Assembly (NCBI GenBank): GCA_012931725.1
Contig: CM022955.1
Coordinates: 18,332,649 to 18,396,648 of the forward strand
Direction of reading: 5' to 3'
From: Litsea cubeba
Taxonomy: Eukaryota; Streptophyta; Magnoliopsida; Laurales; Lauraceae
DNA length: 64,000 bases
Shown here: positions 1 to 11,107 of the stretch, one piece after another
Layout of the letters: every line of letters begins with the position of its first letter
Position numbering within the stretch: the stretch's first letter is position 1
Program-made: the position numbers and the translations under genes
Notes under the pieces: generated by a model
The model's database searches: none
Told to the model about the DNA's origin: nothing
Seen by the model: the letters and a program-made list of their open reading frames with translations, nothing else

Positions 1-452
1 GGCTAATACTTAACAATCTGAAATCCTATTGGTGAACACAGGCGAGAGAGTAATACCACTAGCTATCTAATTGAATGGATCAGCACATGCAAGGTGTCCA
101 ACGAGAATGATAATTTACTGAATTTGACACAAGTCTTTGGGTTATGGTTTATTTACTCCCAAAGGCATTAGTAGAAAAAAATACCTTACTATGAGCTAAA
201 ATGTGCATTCTCCTACCACATAAACATTAAAGGTCATACCTTGGCCAAGGCATGGGAAGCCAAAGACAACAACCTATTATACATCACTCGTTGGGGCCTT
301 TTTATTAGATAATATCATTCTAACTTCTTAACAAGCCATGACTTGCAAATCAATCCCCGAAATGCCTTCTTGACATGATAATTCATAGAGTTAAAATATG
401 CATGTCAAACCAATAATGGTAAACATCCCTAAGGTGGAGTTGAACCTGTTGT
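1..452. other. unassigned non-coding DNA
   Basis: This AT-rich stretch has no convincing open frame, no repeat structure and no recognisable element end. It may be degraded repeat or intergenic DNA. Confidence 0.4.
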
Positions 453-1060
453 AGTGGGCTGGACAAATTGCAGGTGGGCTGGACATGTTGCAAGTGCGAG
501 CAGTGCAGGTGGAAGAGCAGTGCAGGGGGACGGCGGTGCAGGTGGAGTTGCAGGCTGAAGTCAGGTGGTAATTCAGGCTGAAATCATGTGGGGGTTTCAG
601 CTGAAATCAGGTGGCTGGACAGCATAGGTGGAGGAGCAGTATAGGTGGCTCGACAGGGGCAGTGCAGGTTGAGATCAGTGCAGGTGGAAGGGGCAGTGGC
701 TTGGGTCAGGGGAGCTGGTTTCAGGTGGCTGGTTCAGGTTGTGCAGGTTCAGGTGGAGGAGCTGCAGCGCAGCCGGGGAGGAGTACTGGCTGCGGGCAGG
801 GAAGGAGGGGTGTTCAGGTTGGCCGCTGGCCCAAGGGTGCGGGTTAGCCCCTGGTAGGGATGAGGGAGAAGTTCAAGTGGCCGCTGGGCTGAAGGGTGCA
901 GGTTGGCTGATGGCAGGGAGAAGCAGCAGTGGCCGCTGGGTACTTATAGGTGGAGTGGTCGGTGACTACAGCAGGTGGTCGCTGGATTGGAAGCAACAGG
1001 TGGTCTCTAGGTGCAGGGCAATGGCCGGGCAGAGAGGGGAAGTTGGCCGGAAGCTGAGCA
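453..1060 (+). repeat. G-rich degenerate minisatellite
   Basis: The plus strand repeats variants of GCAGGTGG and GGCTGGACAG many times, with strong G-over-C bias. Copies are diverged and irregularly spaced, so no exact period can be given. Short open frames across it, rich in Gly, Arg and Gln, are by-products of the repeat and are not called as genes. Runs of GG and GGG could form G-quadruplexes on the plus strand. Confidence 0.6.
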
Positions 1061-2148
1061 TAGAGAAGAAGGGTTGGCTGCAGCACTGAATTTCATTCGT
1101 TTAGGGATTGAAATTTGGAGAAAAAAAGATGACGATGTTGTTTTATAAAGGGAGGGGTAAAACCATCCAAAATCAACGTACGAACACTAAAATGGGCATT
1201 TGAACGTATTTGTAGTTAAATCCATATAATATGACTTTAGGGCACTTTTTTTGGTAAAAACCCCTTTTTAATTCCTAAACTTTAGTCTGCTAACTCATCT
1301 TGATCTGGATCCTCAAAACTCCTCTAAATCCAAGCCTGACCCAAGGTCTATTTTGGAAAAATCTTATAGTATCTGAATAAGAAGAATGTTAAAAGAAAAT
1401 TGAAAGAAGAAGAGGGAAAAAAATAACATTTGAGATAGATTCAAATCTTATCCACATTTTCCTTTTCTTTTCTCCACCACCTTAAAAAAAAACAAACAAA
1501 GAAACCGAAAAAAAAATTACTCGATTTATTGGCATGTTTTAAAATGAAATTTTATTATGTTTAAAATATCAGCATCTACTCAGTAGAAGAGATTAAAAAG
1601 TTATTAGGATCGTGTGTGCCAAGTTTGGTCTAGATCCGGGTTCATTTGGGTATAGTAGGGCGTAGTTAGTAATTTCTCAGAGAATTTAGGGGGCTTGTTC
1701 GAAATTTTAGATTTTTGACATTATGGTATCGTTGGGTAGATATTTTTAATTCCTAAACTTTAGTCTTCTAGCTCGTCTTGATCCGAATCCTCAAAACCTT
1801 TCTAAATCCAAGCCTGACACAAAGTCTATTTTAGATAACTTGAAAAATTTCCATTATGTCCCAATCTTTATCCATCTATATATATATGAAAAAAAGTACC
1901 TTTCTCTCTTTGATAAGGGTGGGCCCCATAACTTACATTTTATTGGACATGTGTATAGTGAAAAAAGTATATCATCTTTCTCTCTTTTATAAGAGTAGAT
2001 AGATAGATGTGTGTTACTCTGTAGTACCATAAGAAGTTAGATCTCAATTCATGAAATCGTTACCAAAATCGAGTAATTGAAAGAGTATATAATCCTTGCA
2101 TGCACAATCTGCAGTTGTAAGTTTAGAAGATGAGGGAAGCTTGCTAGA
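1061..2148. other. non-coding DNA with old direct repeats
   Basis: This is AT-rich DNA without a supported gene. It holds the direct repeat pair listed separately and short GATA and TA microsatellites near 1870-2010. Confidence 0.4.
1265..1836 (+). repeat. pair of diverged direct repeats, about 93 bp each
   Basis: Copies lie at about 1265-1358 and 1744-1836. Both begin TTTTTAATTCCTAAACTTTA and run through a shared TCTAAATCCAAGCCTGAC block, with scattered substitutions. They are 480 bp apart and in the same orientation. They could be a segmental duplication or remnants of a small element; no target duplication was found. Confidence 0.6.
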
Positions 2149-2330
2149 TGGGTGGGTCTGCCCTGTACAGGGGAGAAAGGAGAGAGGAGAGAGAAGAGAG
2201 AAGAGGGGTAAGGAGAGGAGAAAGAAATAGGAAGCGTGGGTCGGATCGACCTGTACGGGAGAGAGAGCAAGAGGGTAGATTAGAGATACAGAGAAGGGTA
2301 GGAAGAAGGAAGCGAGGGAAGAGAGATGAC
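2149..2330 (+). repeat. homopurine (GA-rich) tract
   Basis: Almost pure G and A on the plus strand from about 2165 to 2235, then purine-rich to 2330, with GAGAGAGA and AGGAGAG runs. Such tracts can form triplex DNA, and complementary CT-rich tracts occur in plant leaders. The small open frames here are low complexity and unsupported. Confidence 0.6.
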
Positions 2331-2968
2331 ATGTTTAAAAAGCTGTTGCAGGCTTGGCAAAGAGAACTCAGAGCGGATGCGAGGGAGGAAAAAGTGCGGA
2401 GATGTAATATTGCGAGCTAGTCATGCCAAAATAAAAATGAGAATTTATTTTTTCTCATTTCTTACTCCATTGGGAAAATTTTTTACGGGTCATTCCAGCC
2501 AAAACAATACTTGGAACATCAATTAAACTTACCAACTAAGTTTCTTGCGGTTTTATCCCGTGGGAACACATAAACGTCTCTTTAGCATGATGCCAAACGG
2601 CCCCTTAGTATCACACACATGCTCGGGGATCAACCCTTGGTATTCGAGTTTAGAGTATTACTTCAGACCAATAGTCCAGTTTTTTTAAAAAACAAAGACC
2701 TTGACTTCCATATTATTGAAAGTTGATTTGTTATCATGTTTAGATTAGACCAAGTTAAGAAGTGTCTTTATTGTAGGCTAAACCAAAAATTGCCAAATAG
2801 CAACCCAGATTCTACCCAACCATAATATAAGGAGATTTTCACCTGATTCTCAGTGGTCCTAAAAAGCAAAATGTTGTTTGGCAGACTTCTTCCATTTTAA
2901 AATTATAAAGTGATTTTATCTGATTCTCAATATTTTTTAAACCAAAAATTGCATGTACAGTAAGATCA
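2331..2968. other. unassigned non-coding DNA
   Basis: No gene is visible. A short phrase, ACCAAAAATTGC, recurs near 2782 and 2941, each time close to the words CTGATTCTCA. This suggests a small diverged duplication. Confidence 0.35.
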
Positions 2969-2977
2969 TTAACTCAT
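2969..2977. repeat. 9-bp target-site duplication, left copy
   Basis: TTAACTCAT lies directly before the GGGAAATTTTC end of the Mutator-like element and is repeated exactly at 11099-11107, directly after the other end. Nine-base duplications are the mark of the Mutator superfamily. Confidence 0.8.
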
Positions 2978-3235
2978 GGGAAATTTTCAAAAATGTCCTT
3001 AACTTTTCAGTGATTTTAAAAAAAGGGTCAAAATAATTCAATATTTCAAAAACGTATGAAAATTTTAAGATTTATTTCAATCAGTCCAATCCGGCAATCT
3101 ATACCCACCGCTAGCAACTTTGTATAAACAAAAACTCAAAAGGACAAAAGTGCCCTTAGTGAGTAGTAAGTAGGTAAAAAGGAAATTTTCAAAATAGTCC
3201 TAAACTTTTTAGGTGGTTTTAAAGGAATTGAATAT
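2978..3235 (+). repeat. left long terminal inverted repeat
   Basis: It pairs with the complement of 10905-11098. The best shared blocks are CAATCCGGCAAT followed by CTCAAAAGGACAAAAGTGCC and the TTAGTGAGTAGT block. A small insertion relative to the right arm lies at about 3030-3080. Confidence 0.75.
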
Positions 3236-4753
3236 TTCAAAAGGGTATGAAAGTTCTCAAGACTTCTGTAACACCCCAATTTCGGATACCGAGAAAACCA
3301 TCAAAGTACCGAAATTGGCACGCTACTTCTCGGAAAATCCGAGAACTTCCAAGATCGTAGGTCCGCATAGAGGTCCAATTTAAAACTTTTTGAACAATAT
3401 CTCATCAAAGGTTAAATTGCGGAAGCATAATGAGTTAAGCGGAAGCAAATAATAAAATAGCGGAAGCATAAGGTATCATCAAAATCATATCAAGTATAAC
3501 GGGCTTATCTAGCCTAAAAACGACAAGTGATAGAAAATCAAGGTTTAATTACATATTTGACTAACTACCCAGCTCACTACAAAAATCTCTCGAAATCCCA
3601 AATAACAGACACTCAAGCCCCTGCCACTGGTACTGGCTCTCCACCCTCCGGCTCAACCTCTTGGTCAGCCGATCCCCATCCGTAGTCACCTACTATGGGC
3701 ACCTCTACGAGTGCGTACGCATCGCCCTCGAACTCGGGGTCAAGACCTAAGCACCAAGAGTGGATTAGATCTAAAGATCTGGCAAGTCACAGTATGCTGA
3801 TAATATAGGATGTATGCATCAAATGAGTAGAGACAGTAATAAAGTTAAGAGAATAGCAATGGTACAGATCCTAGGCAGTTGAGCAAGATAAACAAATAGA
3901 ATCAAGATAAACATAATATAACCCTACACAAAATGGCACACTCACACAAGCTGGATACCGCGGGATATTATGCCGCGGCCCTCCCATACTGAACACAGTC
4001 GCGGCGGGGAAAATCTCACAGTGCTGGGGATTATCAAGACCTGCAAATAACATCATCCATCAACACACACTGAGACCGGATCCGGTATCACACCGTCCAT
4101 CTCCAACAATGCTCATCATAATAGCCACACAACACTCTCAATAGCTCCTACCAGTGATGATCAGTCCAACTGGCTGAGCTTAGATCAACTGAGTGAATGT
4201 CTATGCCGACTCAGGAAACAATAAGGGTCTGTGTCTGTCTAGGCTTTGTAAGACCCCGACCCGAGAGACCTCGATTAGAGTTAATTAAGTTGTGTTTTAG
4301 TTCTAAGTGTGTTTAGTGGTCTTTGGATTAGTTTGGGGATTAGAATAGCTTTTATAATAGCTTTGGGGAATTTGGAGAGCCCTTTTACTTGTGGGACCCT
4401 TTGGGTGTTCTTGTTACGAAATGTGTGAGATTGGAGGTTTACCGATGATTTCCAAAAATTGTGTTTTTAACCCCATTGAACTTATCTCGTTAATCCCTAC
4501 AACTTTCATGTTGACATCGTTTCCATTCGAGGACCCTAAACCCGACTTTTCACAAATTGAGGGCAAAATGGTCTTTTCATCCAAACTCTGGACACCGATT
4601 TCAATGTCTCCAAAGCATGCAAAATATATACTTTTTAAAAACTATAAATTTCGTCGATCAACTTCGTCTTCTTCGTCGAATTCGTTTGAAGCCCCGAAAG
4701 CCATGTTTTGAGCCAGAGAAGTCTTTTAAGTTGTGGGCCCCATCCCCACTTAC

Positions 4754-4761
4754 TATATATA
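4754..4761 (+). promoter_or_regulatory. TATA box of the Tekay-type solo LTR
   Basis: TATATATA about 507 bp inside the LTR, followed by AGAGAGCTTCTTCTTC and a CCCTAGAGGAGAAGAG leader. The same layout is found in the LTR at 17050 (minus strand). Transcription start is inferred at about 25-35 bp downstream. Confidence 0.6.
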
Positions 4762-5610
4762 GAGAGCTTCTTCTTCATTTTCCCATTTCTGGCAAAAACC
4801 CTAGAGGAGAAGAGAAATCCCAGCCCTAAGGGTTTTCCCCTTGTTCATCTTGCTTCCTTTCCCATAAATCCCCACAAGAACTTGACTAAATCAAGAGATG
4901 GACCTTGCAATCTTCTTCCTCACTTCAAGAGCTCTCTATTGGTACCAATTATGAAGACATGCATCACCATTAGAGCTTCTTGTAAGCTCTCTCTACTTAT
5001 TTAAACCACTTCTAGGTAAATGATCCTTCCAAGCTTTTAGAATCTTATTTATTTAGCCCTAGGGAAGCTCCATTTCGTGTATTGGAAGATTTCGTTTTGT
5101 TTTACTTGGATTTTGATATTCTAGGGTTTGGTTTTGGGGGTTTTGTGTAGATTTGGTATCTTGGCTTGGAGAGGTGTTGAGGCTTGATTTTCTTAGCATT
5201 TGGACCTAAGGCAAGTGGATGAATGGATTGATTTCATAATTGCATGTTTATAAAGATTTGAACTCTTATTCATTGCTTTCACCTAACTTATCTTATGAGT
5301 TTTCATGATTTTGGAAACATGCATAATGTTAGGCTATTAATAGTCTTCTTGGAAAACATGTGTTTTATTGTCTTGCTTTTAGATCATTTATGATCATTTA
5401 TGGATTTTCATTTATGGAGATGTCTTGCATTGAATGAGGTGGAAGTGATGGAGAAATGAATGATTTATGGGAATTGTTGTTAGAGGAGTTGATGATGAAT
5501 TGAATGGATTGAAAGGAGGGTTTGAGATCCTCCATGGTATGTATAAAAGGATGCCCAAAGGAGGAGAAAAGGAAGGAACGGACTGTACTCAGAAAAATAG
5601 TTTCTGGACA

Positions 5611-5806
5611 GTTCGCTCGAGCGACCATGACACATCGCTCGAGCGAACCCGTCACAGAACCTCGTTAGCTCGAGCCAACCCTCTGATCGCTCGAGCCAAC
5701 CTGATCCGAGCAGGTCCGCTTGAGCAAACCTTAAGTCCGCTCGAGCGAACCCCAGACAGAGAGCTGTTCGCCCGAGCGAACCTCCCAGTTCGCTCGAGCG
5801 AACTGC
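5611..5806. repeat. array of GCTCGAGC palindromes in the Tekay LTR
   Basis: About eight copies of GCTCGAGC or one-base variants, spaced 20-30 bp apart. The last copy lies in a perfect 20-bp palindrome (5786-5805). The same array lies at 15985-16190 in the other LTR copy, including the 20-bp palindrome at 15985-16004. Confidence 0.85.
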
Positions 5807-8324
5807 CTGTCTGTCATGGGTCAATGCCTAAGGGTTTGAAACTTTATTTTTTAGGCTTGGGGAGGTATCGTATGGAGCCCCAATGCCATGTAAGGACTTG
5901 TAAGGCGTTATATGAAGTCCGGAAGAAGGAGAAACCTCATCATGGAGATTCCATGAGGTTTTCTAGATTGACCAATGTGTATAAGGACCCGGAATGTCCC
6001 TAACTCTTAAAGAGTACCAAATTACATCATGTCCGACATACGGGACCCTATTGACACTGATTCAACTCTAGGAACCTCCATGTTTAGCCTGTAAATGTAT
6101 GAGAAACTAATTGTATTCGATTTTCAACCAAACTCCTGTTTTGGGATTTCAAACCCACATGATATAGACTGTTCCAAGAGTACTAGAAGTGACGTGTTTA
6201 GCTTTTGCTAACCTGTATATGTCGACTCGAGACGAATGTGTAATTGCGCCTTTCGGCACCCCGTTCTTTTACTATGCATATGATTTGATTTATCGTATTT
6301 GACCTATGAGTCGGCACCACTGAGCTTGGACGACCTTGTCGGCTTGATCCACTGACTTAGGGTTCCTTCCCCTCCTGATAGTCAGCTGCAGTCTGGAATA
6401 CGCAGAGTTTTTACCCGGTTCGCTACTGTGGTCCTGCAGAGTATATATATATGTATATTATAGTATTTATCGTTGTCCCTCCTCACCTTGTGTGACTGAG
6501 GCCAATGATCCTGTAGGGTATGCGCTCTCTTCACTTCGGTGAGAGAGGATGTAGCTTTGTGTGGTTGCCATTTTGACAGTTCCTTATCCTTGGTACCTCT
6601 ATTGTTTTATATCGTTCATGTTTCTATTTAACAAATGATGCATTATCTTTTATGAAATTCATTATTTATACACAGGTTTTCTAAACTCTTGCTTAGTATC
6701 CTTGTTTTATCACTGTTATATCTACTCACCCACCTGCCAGACCGTCGTGTCTGATCCATTTATTTTGGTACTCCGGTCCCGAGCTTATTGCCATTGAGGA
6801 GGAGCCTGAGGAGGCGGTCGGTGAACCACATCGAGTGATTGAGTGGCAAGCCGACGATGTCATATAGACATTCGGCCTTGCTTTGAGAACGACACATTTT
6901 GGGGAACTTGTGATAACTTTATTTTGGGTTTCATTTGGTTGTATGATCTTTGTTGACCGTTATTTTGGGGCATTAATCAACTGATCTTTTGTAAACACTC
7001 TTAACTTTACTTTTGGGGAAATATGCACAGGATCATTGCTCATTCTGATATCTTGTCATGTTAATCATAAATCAGTCTTGTTTATAGAATGGAATATTAT
7101 TAATATGGTTTGCTATACGCTTCCGCAATCTTGAACATGTGTTGGAAATGCTTATATGAAAGATGATGCGTAAAGAGAATCCTCACCGCGGAACCCTGTG
7201 GGAAATCACGTGCATGGATAAACATTTTCTTAACTCCGTGTGCAGTTTAGCCAAAAAGATGCACGTGGCGCGGCATCATTAGTGTCCCGATCCCGGATTT
7301 GGATCCCCTGACCCGGTCCGGGGTCGCGACAGGCTTTGCCTTGCGTGAACAAGGTCCTAACAAAGTCCCTAAGAGGTCCAAGTACCCAATACAACCTATG
7401 GATCATAGTCCAAGTCCAAATCCAATAATTGGATCCATACCAAGGCCCACCAAATACATGGCCTGGTCTACAACAGTCCAAATAAGACATAAGTCCATTT
7501 CCAATGACATATGGTCCATTTATACCCGGGATGACCCACAAGCTCATACAATTTAACCTCTCAAGTCTAGGGTAATCCACATCCAAACTTAGGCCATAAA
7601 AGGACCCGCCTAGCCACAGACACGGGTCAATGTTCACCCAATCATATTACCGGGTCACCTCTAAGTAGTCCTAGGTTCGGGCCCTCCATTTTCCATTTAA
7701 TTAACATGTATAAGCAATAATAAGGACAAATAGAGTGACAGTAATAATATGAGGGAGATGAATCTCCAAACACAATGATCAATGGGAGGTAACAACAGTC
7801 CAACCTAAGTAAATGATCCACTTTCAGATTCAGGTCTATCTCAGGTAATTCGATCTTTAAGTGAAACCACAGATGCTAAGGAATACTATGTTTGGTGCTC
7901 AGAAGTTATGTGCATCACTGGTAACGTATAAAGGTCGAATCATCTTAGATTACATAACCTGGACCTTAATTAGTGAACCCCACGAGTCAAGGTTGAGCCA
8001 CACCATCGACTCGTGGTTGATACAGTGATGGAAGTCTATTTGGATGGTCAATGGGCCCTACAAACGATCATGAGAAACTAAAGTCTGGGAAACTTACTAT
8101 ACATAGTGTGCTCGATTGATCTCTTGGCCTGGGGTCAACCTGGCACACTGGGATCAGAGAGTATTCACCCTTCAGGTAAAGTCCTGAGTTTTTGGAATTT
8201 CCAGTGTGCTCGGTCGACCTCCTGGCCTGGTCGGTCAACCGCGCACACTGCAAATTAGGTCTAAGGGGTGTCCCAGGTTTCAGCTTCTTTCGCTAGAAAT
8301 CCTGATCTCGGTCACCTGATCTCG

Positions 8325-8600
8325 GTCTTCTGGCTCTGAGCTCGGTCAAGTACTGGGCTCGGTCAAGCACTGGGCTCGGTCAAGCACTGAGATCGGTCAA
8401 GCACTGAGCTCGGTTAAGCACTGAGTTCGGTCAAGTACTAAGCTCGGTTAAAACACTGAGCTCGACCCAACACTGAACCCGGCTAAGACACTGAGCTCGG
8501 CCAAACACTAAACTCGGCTAAAACACTGAGCTCGGCCAAACACTGAGCTCGGTCAATTCACTGAGTTCGGCCAGTCAACTGAGTTCGGTCAACCACGCAT
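8325..8600 (+). repeat. 17-18 bp tandem repeat inside the solo LTR
   Basis: About 15 degenerate copies of CTGAGCTCGGTCAAGCA in tandem, with variants such as CTCGGCCAAACACTGAG. Just before it, two longer related blocks (8098-8155 and 8200-8250) each carry GTGTGCTCG, GGCCTGG and GCACACTG. The array is a candidate regulatory or slippage-prone part of the LTR. Confidence 0.75.
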
Positions 8601-10282
8601 ACTGAACTCTGGGTCTGAGGAAAATTTCACAAGAATTATGATTGGGTTTATAAAAATACTCAGGGCTGATTTAATTCAAAAATCTAATGTGATTCCAAAA
8701 GGTATAATCTTAAGGGTCCCACCTCTAATTAGGTTCATTAAAGACTAAGTGGGTCTGATAATTAATCCCCTATTAATATATTAAATCCATAATTAAAATA
8801 AATCATAATCATATGGTCCCAAGTCACTAGGTCAGAGGGTCTCATTTGGTCCCATTAGGGACTATATGTTTAATTTAATTAATTAAAACTAATGGGTTAA
8901 TAGATTAGTGGGCCCCACGGGTCCCAGTCCCAGATCAGTCTTCATCATCAAGTTATTAAGTAGTCCCTGATCCTATGTCTGGACCAGATCTGAAATCAGG
9001 GACCCACTGGGCCCCACAAATCCACTGGACCACAGTTTCCCATGCTCCCTCAATTTCCTCTTTTTCCCATGCACCCTTGGACCACCAATGCTCACTCATC
9101 TCTTTCCTTAGTCTCACACGTCATCATCACCCACCATTCTTTTAGTTTGTCTTCACAGAATGTGTTCTGTTCAGAACTCAGTTCTGTAACAGAACACGAC
9201 GCCTCCTCCTCATCAATCACAGGTAGTGGTCCCCTCCTAACCTAGATCCGTTTCCACCCTTAGGGTTGCCCAGGGCACCTCTATCTGATGTGGGGTCCTG
9301 ATTCCAAAGGTGGCTCACATGGGCCCCACAATACCCAAAAAACGGAATAAATCCTATGGGTTTAGTAGTTTAGTGTCCACCGCCAATCGTGCATGGATTA
9401 TGGCCGCCCCTTCTTGATCAAATCCAGATCAGACTCCACCCCCATGGTCGCCCCACCATATCAGGCCTGATGGGCGGACTAGATCCGTGATTAGATCAAT
9501 CTGTGGGTCCCGCAACAGTTCAAGCCAAAACTGGGTTTTACTTTTAAAAACAATTCCTACTCTGATCAGCTACTGGATTGAGGGCAAGGAGATGTCCACA
9601 CACCATGGGACCAGCCCCTCTAGGGTCGCCCGTGGGTCCTCTATCAGATCCACGGTTCGGATCTACCATCGGGTGGCCCACCTGGGTCTCGGTCTCGACG
9701 CAACAAAGTGGGTTTTCCACTGATCATATCCGGGAATTCACTACAGGTCACCCAATCCATGGATTTCTCCTCATACCCATTTACCATCCATCACAGAAGC
9801 ATAACAAACAAGAATAACACTTCTATAATCATCCATCCATCCATCCATCATCAAATCGGGCATCAAATCGGGCAATTAATCTTCCAAATGAGAGATCTCA
9901 TCCATCAATGGTCAATTTTCCATAAAACCAAGCTCATAGGGTAGATCTACTCATTACTAGCAATTCTAACACCATATGAATTGAAAGTTTCATAATCAAT
10001 TGAAAGAAAACATGCATTCTATAATATCAAGCATAAGGTACTTGCCTCAAAGAAATTGTATGAAGGTAGGGGGAGAAAGAGATGATCAAAGATCCAATAT
10101 AACTTGTAGCTAAGATGGTAGGTCTTCTTCTTCTTCTTAGAGTTCTAGAGAGAGAAAGTAGAGAGAGATGGGAGAATTGGAGGGAATTTGGGAGAGAGTT
10201 GGAGGGAGATGAGAGGGAAGAAGAGAGAAAAGAGAGGGAAGCTTGAGAGGGAAATAACATACGTATGAAGGAGATGGTTTAG

Positions 10283-10289
10283 TTATATA
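10283..10289 (-). promoter_or_regulatory. probable TATA box of the solo LTR
   Basis: TATATAA on the minus strand lies about 345 bp inside the LTR 5' end and is followed by a CT-rich leader (10140-10260). The same TATA-then-pyrimidine layout is seen in the other LTRs here. Confidence 0.5.
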
Positions 10290-10636
10290 GGTTGGGCTTG
10301 GGTGGTTAAGTACTAAAATGCCCTAATAGTTCGAATAGGATTAGGGTTAGGGTCATGGGTAGTTTGATCTTTATGTGGGGCTTCTAGAAGATTCTTTGGT
10401 GCAAACCCCCTATAGTAAACACTATTTTCTAGCTAGGGCATCTAACAAACTAACTAACTCTAAAAATAACAAAAGACACCCTATTGACTCTACTAATTAC
10501 ACCACTAGACTAATCCTAGGAAAATACATAACTATCCTCACTAAGCCCTATAATTAGTATAATTAAAATACTTAGGCTAATATATAGTATTCAAACTCAA
10601 ATTGAGGGCCCACCAGGGGTGGGGCCTCACAACTTC

Positions 10637-10904
10637 TTTCAATTAGGTCCTGTTGGGATAGCTCCATCCACTGTTTGCATTTTTTTTTAATTCAAAATGA
10701 AAAAAATCCGTTTGATTTCATTCCTTCTCCAAATTGTCGGACTAACTATAAGATCACTTTTGATTATTTCAAGTCACTTATATAACACAATGCATTGATT
10801 GTTGTGAAATTTACGCTAATAATTAAAGTGCCCAAGTATTGGATTGATCATGACGTGAAAACTGAAATTAACTATTGACTAGGTTAATAATTAGAGTGCC
10901 CACC
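10637..10904. other. core of the Mutator-like element
   Basis: Non-coding AT-rich DNA between the solo LTR insertion and the right inverted repeat. The first bases (TTTCAATTAGGTCC) continue the sequence that stops at 3266 when the LTR and one ACTTC are removed. Confidence 0.5.
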
Positions 10905-11098
10905 TAAAAAGTTTATGACTGTTTTAAAATTTTCCTTTTTACCTTCGACTACTCACTAAGGGCACTTTTGTCCTTTTGAATTTTTATTTATACAAAATTA
11001 CCAGCAGTGGGTATGGATTGCCGGATTGGACTTGAGTGAAAGAAGTCTTGCAAACTTTTTGAAAATCACTCAAAAGTTAAGGACTTTTTTGAATCCCC
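10905..11098 (-). repeat. right long terminal inverted repeat
   Basis: This is the inverted partner of 2978-3235. Its outer end reads CCTTAACTTTTGAGTGATTTT on the complement, against CCTTAACTTTTCAGTGATTTT at the left end. Confidence 0.75.
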
Positions 11099-11107
11099 TT
11101 AACTCAT
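11099..11107. repeat. 9-bp target-site duplication, right copy
   Basis: TTAACTCAT, an exact match to 2969-2977. Confidence 0.8.

Larger units (their letters stand above)
4247..7331 (+). mobile_element. solo LTR of the Tekay-type family (3085 bp)
   Basis: It starts TGTAAGACCCCGACCC and ends GGTCCGGGGTCGCGACA. The exact duplication GGCTT lies at 4242-4246 and 7332-7336. No internal region is present, so it is a solo LTR. It matches, in the opposite orientation, the complete LTR at 14433-17562 over its whole length, including the TATA box, the GCTCGAGC array and the 3' end. Open frames inside are LTR by-products and are not called. It is nested in the solo LTR at 3267-10631. Confidence 0.92.
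3267..10631 (-). mobile_element. solo LTR, Tekay/Del-like, about 4.3 kb net
   Basis: On the minus strand the LTR starts TGTGAGGCCCCACC at 10631 and ends GGGGTGTTACA at 3267. The 5-bp duplication ACTTC flanks it at 3262-3266 and 10632-10636, so it is a complete solo LTR left by LTR-LTR recombination. Net length after removing the nested LTR and one GGCTT is about 4275 bp. Orientation is inferred from the order of features shared with the Tekay LTR at 4247-7331: the CTTCCGC words and the gCCAGAtc block lie near the 3' end, and a TATA box followed by a CT-rich leader lies near the 5' end. It has no coding sequence. It may belong to a different family from the Tekay LTRs in this window, with which it shares only scattered motifs. 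Confidence 0.75.
2978..11098. mobile_element. foldback Mutator-like element, split by nested solo LTRs
   Basis: The two ends are imperfect inverted repeats of about 200-260 bp: GGGAAATTTTCAAAAATGTC at the left, and the complement of the right end reads GGGGATTCAAAAAAGTCC. An exact 9-bp direct repeat flanks them. Without the inserted solo LTR and one copy of its 5-bp duplication the element is about 750 bp, with no transposase, so it is non-autonomous. The left arm also carries an internal direct duplication: the blocks starting at 2978 and about 3181 are alike. The superfamily is inferred from duplication length and long terminal inverted repeats; no transposase is present to confirm it. Confidence 0.75.

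Noticed and set aside
611..1089. Overlapping Gly/Arg/Gln-rich open frames
   Set aside because: They lie in the G-rich minisatellite, occur in several frames at once and have no domain; low-complexity by-products.
2148..2420. Arg/Glu-rich open frame
   Set aside because: It follows from the homopurine tract (GAG, AGA, GGA codons) and shows no conserved sequence.
3267..4246. Plus-strand LTR beginning TGTAACACCCC
   Set aside because: The start looks right, but the order of shared features (CTTCCGC words, GCCAGA block, TATA with CT-rich leader) fits the minus strand; orientation was changed.
5467..6003. 178-residue open frame
   Set aside because: It lies inside the Tekay solo LTR and crosses the GCTCGAGC array; it is not kept open in the other LTR copy.
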